A stretch of 11,377 bases of DNA. Origin: Baffinella frigidus (Eukaryota; Cryptophyceae; Cryptomonadales; Baffinellaceae). The position numbers and the translations under genes are program-made. Of the stretch, positions 1 to 5,000 are shown piece by piece. The notes beneath the pieces were generated by a model that had not been told where the DNA came from, did no database searches, and worked only from the letters and a program-made list of their open reading frames with translations. Where the stretch lies: positions 270,641-282,017 of the forward strand of contig MU646507.1 in the NCBI GenBank assembly GCA_026770585.1. Reading direction: 5' to 3'. Within the stretch, counting starts at the first letter, position 1; the number at the start of each line of letters is the position of its first letter.

Positions 1-120
1 CCCCCCCCTCCTCCTCCTCCTCCTCATTCTTATTTATCTTCTTTATTACTCTCGATACAGGTCCTAAATGAGGCCGTTGAGCCTTGAGTGGAGTGATGCA
101 AACGTCTATGAGCCTTAAGA
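1..120 (+). other. Pyrimidine tract, possible acceptor and decayed exon
   Basis: C8 followed by (CTC)n at 1-25 runs into a T/C-rich stretch ending in GATACAG at 54-60, which looks like a 3' splice site. The bases after it (61-87) read VLNEAVEP then a stop. NEAVE resembles the YEQAV of E4, so this may be a dead TPR exon from a gene that continues to the left. No long frame supports it. Confidence 0.25.
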
Positions 121-319
121 AACGGGCCCGCCTTAGGTCTCTCGCCCAACCCGCGCCCGGACACGAGCTACGGCGAGTCCATCTATTCACCCCCCATAGG
201 AAATTCCTAGGTCCCTAGGGATTTCCTACCGTAGGGTTGTAAGGCACGTCCGGTTCGTTTTAGAATTAGTACCACGTCTCTCGTCCAACCCACGCCCGGA
301 CGCCTGAAGAAACGGGCCC
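112..319. repeat. Two permuted copies of a GC-rich repeat
   Basis: GAAACGGGCCC and TCTCTCG(C/T)CCAACCC(G/A)CGCCCGGAC each occur twice, but in opposite order: 112-162 and 273-319. That order is expected if a longer unit was tandemly duplicated and then trimmed at both ends. A related CACGCCCGGACACGA lies at 6393-6407. No coding frame is supported. Confidence 0.6.
190..245 (+). repeat. R1 dispersed repeat, copy a (partial)
   Basis: Contains CCCATAGG, GTCCCTAGGG and CCTACCGTAGGG, matching the 5' part of the R1 family seen best at 1776-1869. This copy carries a short insertion (AAATTCCTAG) and stops before the 3' part of R1. Confidence 0.6.
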
Positions 320-450
320 CCATCTTCCTCCTCCTCACCTTGCTTTGGTTGCACTCTCGAGTCTCACAATGAGTCTTGGGAGCACTGATTTGCGACTCGA
401 GAGACTGGCGTCGAAGGACGCGTTGGCGCTGTTACCTCTCTCGGGGGTGC
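320..450. other. No clear gene; weak open frame
   Basis: A pyrimidine tract at 322-345 precedes an open frame that reads LRLERLASKDALALL. The frame then runs into the foldback at 458, which supplies its stop. TCTCACAATG at 363-372 resembles the CTTCACAATG in front of E1 copies. This could be a diverged E1 relative, but no splice site or TPR register supports that. Confidence 0.2.
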
Positions 451-457
451 GCGCTTA

Positions 458-591
458 TCCGGGAAAAACTATTTTTCTTTCATCTCCTGGCAACGAAAAT
501 TATTACACAATTCGTTCTCACCAGTAATATTAAAGCATTTGTGTAGTAATTTTCGTCGCCAGGAAATGAAAGAAAAATATATTTCCCCAGA
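458..591. mobile_element. Foldback MITE, family A copy 1
   Basis: Arms of about 55 bases (from 458 and to 591) pair with few mismatches: TCCGGGAAAAACT against ATATTTCCCCAGA at the ends, and ATTACACAA against TTGTGTAGTAAT next to a loop of about 28 bases. The left flank is TTA and the right TGA, so a TA duplication is likely decayed on the right. The loop is homologous, in reverse orientation, to those at 4930-5062 and 3700-3840. No transposase is present, so it is non-autonomous. Confidence 0.85.
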
Positions 592-626
592 TGAGCGCCT
601 CCTCCCTCGTTTCCAGCGGCTTTTCT

Positions 627-734
627 CTGCATCACTTGCCAACCAAGTCTTCTCTCTCGCTGGATTATTTGCTTTACAATCAACGCGTTTCCCCACCCGC
701 GAAGGTGCTGGCGGGACAAATAACACGTCTCGTT
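627..734 (+). pseudogene. E1-like copy E1.1 (decayed TPR exon)
   Basis: The upstream module (CAAGTCTTCTCTCTCGCTGG) recurs near 1100 and 1400. The exon part reads YNQRVSPPAKVLAG at 675-716, which aligns with HNEPLFPLAKVLTD of the E1 family. It then departs into GQITRLVRA and lacks the DLGAFQEAA half. The TA-flanked foldback at 736 sits right after it. Confidence 0.55.
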
Positions 735-735
735 A

Positions 736-919
736 GAGCTATTCTGGTAGGACTTGTCGCGTTTTCGATTTCGAGACTTCGAGACTTCGAGACTTCATTT
801 GTACCATGAGATTTGAAACGGTGTGTTTTAAAACGTTGTACACCCTTTAAAACCTTTTTGAAGTCTGAACTCTTGAAATCTCGAAGTCGAAAACGCGACA
901 AGTCCTACCGGAATGGCTC
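736..919. mobile_element. TA-flanked foldback MITE (GAGC family), copy 1
   Basis: TA at 734-735 and 920-921 flank a 184-base element with arms of about 60 bases beginning GAGC(T/C)ATTC(T/C)GGTAGG. The left arm has an internal (GAGACTTC)3 run. A TA duplication and terminal inverted repeats are the usual signature of Tc1/mariner-type non-autonomous elements. Copies with similar ends lie at 10162-10346 and 10795-11002. It separates E1.1 from E1.2. Confidence 0.8.
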
Positions 920-1092
920 TACACGAGTTCCTTCACTATGAACCCCCTTTTCTCCCTCTCGGAAAGGTGCTCATAGACTTGGGCGCGTTCCAACAAAGAG
1001 CGCGGCCCGCCGAGACAAAAGTCGAGAGTGGAACGTCTCAAAGCAAAAGTGGAACCTCTGTTAACTTAAGAAGTAACAGTGGAATATTGTAA
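913..1092 (+). pseudogene. E1-like copy E1.2 with novel tail
   Basis: A 59-codon open frame. HEFLHYEPPFLPLGKVLIDLG aligns in frame with TPR 1 helix A of the E1 family (one residue of that match lies past the 20th). Helix B is shortened to AFQQRAR, about six bases being lost from the CAAGAAGCC region. The frame continues as PAETKVESGTSQSKSGTS, whose DNA is shared with 9127-9199, and ends at TAA. No donor matching the E1 family is left. It may be a fused, dead exon, or an exon with a diverged end. Confidence 0.45.
1010..1083 (+). repeat. Dispersed 73-base segment, copy 1
   Basis: CCGAGACAAAAGTCGAGAGT, ACGTCTCAAAGCAAA, GGAACCTC and AGTAACAGTGGA recur in the same order at 9127-9199 with a few differences. 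This links the E1 and E5 ends of the window. Confidence 0.75.
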
Positions 1093-1095
1093 CTT

Positions 1096-1168
1096 GCGTC
1101 AGCTGCTTTATACCAAGTCTCCTCTCGAGGCATAATTTGCTTTACAATTCTCCTCTCTCTGTATGAGT
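1096..1168 (+). repeat. E1-upstream module fragment
   Basis: ACCAAGTCTCCTCTCGAGG then TTTGCTTTACAATTC matches the module in front of E1.1 (627-680) and the one at 1397-1446. It is followed by the foldback at 1172 and then E1.3, so the foldback split one E1 unit. Confidence 0.55.
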
Positions 1169-1171
1169 TAA

Positions 1172-1315
1172 TCTCAGAAAACGAGTTCTAAAACGAGTTT
1201 TCTCAAGTCAATTCCCCTACAAAGTCGTCAACTTATTCTTTACTCTCCGCATAGGTTGACAAATTTGTAGAGGAATTGACTTGAGAAAACGAGTTTTAGA
1301 ACTCGTTTTCTGAGA
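1172..1315. mobile_element. TAA-flanked foldback MITE, near-perfect arms
   Basis: Arms of about 65 bases start TCTCAGAAAACGAGTTCTAA and differ at only a few positions. A 3-base TAA duplication flanks the element (1169-1171, 1316-1318), as expected for PIF/Harbinger-like non-autonomous elements. The inner part has GTCAATTCC and GTCAACTTAT, motifs also seen in the F2 and F3 foldbacks. Confidence 0.85.
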
Positions 1316-1318
1316 TAA

Positions 1319-1404
1319 GAGTTGCGTTACAAAGCTTCTTTCCTCCCGCGAAGGTGCTAGAGAGACAAATCATCGGCACGTCTCCCTGCATCATTTGATG
1401 CACA
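1319..1404 (+). pseudogene. E1-like copy E1.3 (truncated)
   Basis: ALQSFFPPAKVLERQIIGTS aligns with E1.1 at both protein and DNA level (GCGAAGGTGCTxGxGxGACAA). It has the AKVL core but not the DLGAFQEAA half, and meets TGA. With E1.1 it forms a sub-class that shares the same replacement for helix B. Confidence 0.5.
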
Positions 1405-1490
1405 CCCAAGTCTCCTCTCTCGCTGGATCAGATGCTTCACAATAGAATCTCATCTCTCTTCATCACTTGATTTACAACAACCATGTGTTG
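1397..1490 (+). repeat. E1-upstream module, copies 3 and 4
   Basis: CCCAAGTCTCCTCTCTCGCT, GGATCAG and ATGCTTCACAAT repeat the module of 627-680. A weaker echo (CATCTCTCTTCATCACTTGA) follows at 1449. GGATCAG|ATGCTTCAC could be an acceptor. Confidence 0.5.
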
Positions 1491-1563
1491 CTTCACAATG
1501 CACCCATTTCGCCCTCTCGCAAAGGTGCTCACAGACTTAGGCGCGTTCCAAGAAGCCGCTTTT
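1483..1563 (+). pseudogene. E1-like copy E1.4, cut by a G-run hairpin
   Basis: MCCFTMHPFRP then LAKVLTDLGAFQEAA, the same frame and ATG context (CTTCACAATG) as E1.6. Helix B ends at GCCGC where the G13/C-rich hairpin begins, so the ARALER and donor are lost. The shared ATG in E1.4 and E1.6 supports, but does not prove, a start codon there. Confidence 0.55.
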
Positions 1564-1700
1564 GGGTTATTTTATTTGGGGGGGGGGGGGCGGGGCAGCC
1601 GCCCCCCCCTTCTGATAACCCCAACCCCAACCCCACCCACTGGGACAGCAAGAAGGCGACAAGGGGTCGGGGTAGGGCCCCCCCCCCCCCCACAATAACC
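1564..1700. repeat. G13/C14 inverted repeat with G4 potential
   Basis: GGGTTATTTTATTT then G13 (from about 1578) pairs with a C8 tract and ATAACCC at 1614-1621, and again with C14 and AATAACC at 1678-1700. The centre holds CCCCAACCCCAACCCCACCC (1619-1638). Both strands carry G-runs able to form quadruplexes. The block lies between E1.4 and E1.5. Confidence 0.7.
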
Positions 1701-1770
1701 GCCTCTTTCCTCTTGCGAAGGTGCACACGGACTTGGGCGCGTTCCAAGAAGCTGCCTCTTGCTGCATCCG
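1691..1770 (+). pseudogene. E1-like copy E1.5 (in-frame, 3' end lost)
   Basis: HNNRLFPLAKVHTDLGAFQE and AAS read in one frame, with the 30-base spacing that keeps TPR 1 helix A and B together. After GAAGCTGCC the sequence passes into CTTGCTGC and the R1 repeat at 1776. The ALER end and donor are missing. Confidence 0.55.
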
Positions 1771-1775
1771 TAGGA

Positions 1776-1869
1776 ACCCCCCTATGTCCCTACGGGTTGC
1801 CTACCGTAGGGTCGTAGGTCTTGTCGCTTAAGGGTTTGTTCAAAATCCCTTGGAAGTCCGCTGTGTGGC
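1776..1869 (+). repeat. R1 dispersed repeat, copy b (reference copy)
   Basis: Order of conserved blocks: CCCCCTATGTCCCTACGGG, TTGCCTACCGTAGGGTC, TAGGTCTTGTCGCTTA, GGGT-TTCAAA-CCC, GAAGTCCGCTGTGTGGC. The CCTACGG/CCGTAGG pair can form a 7-bp hairpin. The copy at 4558-4661 matches over the whole length. No terminal repeats, poly-A tail or frame are seen; it may be a SINE-like or satellite-like unit. Confidence 0.75.
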
Positions 1870-1983
1870 TGACGCGGGGCCGTCACAAGGCTCATAGCAG
1901 CGTCTCTTCGGGCCACCCTCCCACTCGAGAATGTCGGAGGATCCTATTTACATGTGTGGTTGTGTGGCATGAGTTGCTTCACA

Positions 1984-2061
1984 ATGAACCCCTTTTCCCC
2001 TCTGGCAAAGGTGCTCACGGACCTGGGTGCGTTCCAAGAAGCCGCAAGAGCGCTCGAACGG
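1984..2061 (+). CDS. Exon E1.6: TPR unit 1 (best E1 copy)
   Basis: Encodes LAKVLTDLGAFQEAARALER after a short lead (MNPFSP). This is TPR helix A end plus helix B. The donor is CGG|GTGAAA at 2062, phase 0, which continues into the VCELRP of exon E2. The ATG at 1984 sits in CTTCACAATGAAC, a context shared with copy E1.4. Alternatively the exon began further left: in another frame the upstream bases read HELLHNEPLFP, which matches the sister copies at 913 and 1691 and fits TPR helix A better. In that reading a +1 frameshift lies in the C/T run at 1989-2003. The frame is open back to a TGA at 1870-1872, and no strong acceptor is seen immediately upstream. Confidence 0.6.
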
Positions 2062-5000
2062 GTGAAACCAAAACCCTCAACCCTAAACCCTAAAACTTAA
2101 ACCCTAAACCCTAAACCCTGAACCCAAAACCCAAAACCCAAAACCCAAACCCCAAAACCCTAGACCCTAAACCCTAAACCCCAAACCCTAAACCCTAGAC
2201 CTTAAACCCTAAACCCTAAATACTAAACCTTAAAACCTTAAACACTGAACACTAAACACTAAACCCTACACCCTACACCCTACACCCTACACCCTACACC
2301 CTACACCTTAAACCTTGCATCCTTTTTCTAGGTGTGCGAGCTCCGGCCGTTGAGCACGCACCAGCACCCACAGGAGGGGAATGCCCCCCCCCCCCAGGAA
2401 CGACTCAAAGAATCACACCGACTGAAAGTGGGCCGCTCCTGCTAGCTTCGTGCGAGCTCCGGCCGGGGAGTGCGACAGCAGGGGTTGGTGGTTGCGTCTT
2501 CTGAACTCTGAGTTTGGTTCATCTGAACTCTGAGCTCTGAGTTTGGTTCGTAGGTGTGCGAGCTTCGGCCGTTGAGTGCGTCAGCGGGGGTTGGTGGTTG
2601 CGTCTTCTGAACTCTGAACCAAACCGGCGTAGGTGTGCGAGCTTCGGCCGTTGAGCGCTTCCGCGGCGCACCAGAAAGGGTTGGTGCTCGCAAAACTCGG
2701 GGATACTACGCTGGCGATCGAGTCTTACAAGGTGCCTACCCTGTATTTGTGGCACACATCCGTCAGTTTTGGCGCGGGAAAGAGCCTGGTCGCACTAAAT
2801 TGGTGACAACAAATAGCACTAAATTGGTGACAACAAATAGACCAAATAGACTGAGACCGACCACGCGGCGGACTATGAAGGGATTTCGTAAATAAACGAT
2901 AAGTGAATAGTCCATAGGACCCTACGGTAGGCCATCCGTAGGGACATAGGGGGTTGGTACTTGCAAAACTGGGTGACACCACGCTGGCGATCGAGTCTTG
3001 TAAGGTGCTTTCTTCTTCTTCTTCATCATCTTCATCTTTTTATTTTTCTTCGTTCCTGCTCTCAGCCTTTCGAAAATTGATCAACTTGACTACCTGCTAC
3101 TGCTTTACCGTAGTACAGAACCGTGTTGCTGACTTCGTTTCGGAAGATGGCTGGTTCAGTTGCGCTTATTGGCGCGCTATTAATTGATTGGGCCAATCGA
3201 TTCATTGAATTAGAGGCCCATATTTGTAATTCCTCCTATTCAACTCGTATTCAAGTGCAAGTCATTCAGTTGTCTTCCGAAATTAAATTACCGTGCCTCT
3301 CTCTCTTTGCGCCCTCTCTCTTTCTCGCGCGCGCTCTCTCGCTCTCTCTCTCTCGCTCTCTCGCTCTCTCGCGCGCTCTCTATCTCTCTCTCTAGGAGTT
3401 TTGGCGTGAATTCACGGAATTCGGTCTAGATTTTTTGCCGCGAGTTCACAATTGTTAGTTGCGCAATTTCGTGAATTCACGGAATTGCGCCTGAAACCTT
3501 GCATTTTGAATATCCCCGGGAAAAAACAGACAGCGGTGCGGCTGTACGGAGCCGCTACCGAGCGAGGACGGGACACAATTTTAAAAACTTTGACCTGAAT
3601 CCTGAAGGAAATGGACTTTTAAAATGAAAAGCCAGGACCGGAATCCCGGTCCTGACTGTCTTATGTGTGCCGAGTTGGCTCGACAGCGGTATGGCGATCT
3701 CACATGAGAACGGTTTTAATTTGAAACGTTCGGAATCAATGAAAATTACTACACGAATGCTTTAATATTACTAATTAAGATCATGATACGTAGTAAATTT
3801 CATTGCCCAGAAGTTTTAAATTAAAACTGTTTTCATATGAGATCAGCTGCAACAACATCGGCGTGCTCCTCACTCTCGTTTCAGTTTCAGTTTCAGGCGA
3901 CACACCAAACCCTTACGCGTTGCAGTATCTCCACATGGGGTTGGGAGTGAGTTCCCGGCGTAAGATTATCTCAGCGAAATTATCTCAGTGTGTACGCATC
4001 CACCCTAAACGCTGCGGTGCGAAACAGACGGCGGTGCCGCTGAATGCACTGCCTATTTTTTTCTCGATATCGGAGATAAAATTCACTTTCCTTGTTCTCG
4101 GCCAGTACACTGCCAGGGTGGAGTTTTTGTATTAGTCAACTCAAGGCAAAAATTGATTTTCGAAGTACCCAATCTGGGTACTTCGTTTCTAAGTTGACAG
4201 ATTTTGTGGGTGACTTGACTTTTACAAAATTTCCGGCCTGGCAGTGGAATGGGGACATGGCGATCAGCTACAACAACATCGGTGTGTTCCTCACTCTCGT
4301 TTCAGTTTCAGTTTTACGCGACGCTCATTCAGAGGAAAGATAAAGCGGTCATAAATCAAAAAATAAATCCGAAACCAGACTTGTGACCCCGTTGCAAAAA
4401 GTAAGACCAGACTCTGTATCCCTGGACAAAACAGACGGCGGTGCGGCTGAATGGCGACATGGCGATGAGCTACAACAACATCGGCGTCCTTCTCGCACGC
4501 GTCGGCAACATGCCGGGCGCTCTCGCATGGTATGCCACCACGCTAACCCCCCCCCCACCGGTGCTAGGGCGCCCTATGCCCCTACGGGTTGCCTACCGTA
4601 GGGTCCTAGGTCTTATCGCTTAGGGGTTATTCAAACCCCCTTCGAAGTCCGCTGTGTGGCCGGGGTTCCTCGCGAGTAAGGTGAGCTACCACACGAGGCT
4701 ATCCATGCGAACAGATTCATAAGTTAATTAATGGATTATTGCCCAGGAAACACGCCATAAGTCAGCATTTAATCACGTTTCTGTACGGACATCCGTACGG
4801 AAACGTGATCATTTCCCCACAAATTTTAAAATGTTCTTTTATTCTGTTCGCATGGATAGCCTCGTGTGATAGGGCGCTCTCGCATGGTAAGGGCGCCCGC
4901 CCGAATTCCGGCGTGCCGTAGCACCCTTATCCGGGGAAACCTATTTTTCTTTCATTTCATGGCAATCGAAATTACTACACAGATTCTTTTATATTACTAA

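Larger units (their letters stand above)
3530..3893 (+). pseudogene. E3-like copy E3.1, split by two foldbacks
   Basis: The acceptor GAAAAAACAG precedes ACAGCGGTGCGGCTG (3530-3544), the E3 start (TAVRL). A foldback (3553-3688) and then a MITE (3700-3840) follow. ATGGC at 3691 and GATCAGCTGCAACAACATCG at 3841 rejoin as MAISCNNIG. The second half reads VLLTLVSVSVSGD, unlike E3.3, but like E3.2, and lacks the GALAW donor. A TTTCAG triplet lies at 3878-3895. Confidence 0.7.

Noticed and set aside
469-736. Overlapping frames of 65-85 codons on both strands
   Set aside because: They lie across the foldback at 458-591 and mirror each other because the arms are complementary; no family match or splice signal.
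1467-1817. 116-codon + strand frame
   Set aside because: It uses the wrong frame of E1.4 and E1.5 and crosses the C-runs as poly-Pro; the TPR frame is the other one.
1776-1869. tRNA or tRNA-derived SINE (TTCAAA-CCC recalls a B box)
   Set aside because: No matching A box at the right distance, no cloverleaf and no A-rich tail could be seen.
2071-2310. True chromosome end
   Set aside because: The CCCTAAA array is degenerate and is followed by several kilobases of exons and repeats; it is interstitial.
3123-3395. Ninety-codon frame with a hydrophobic start
   Set aside because: It crosses a worn foldback and ends in the CT microsatellite; no splice support and no recognisable motif.
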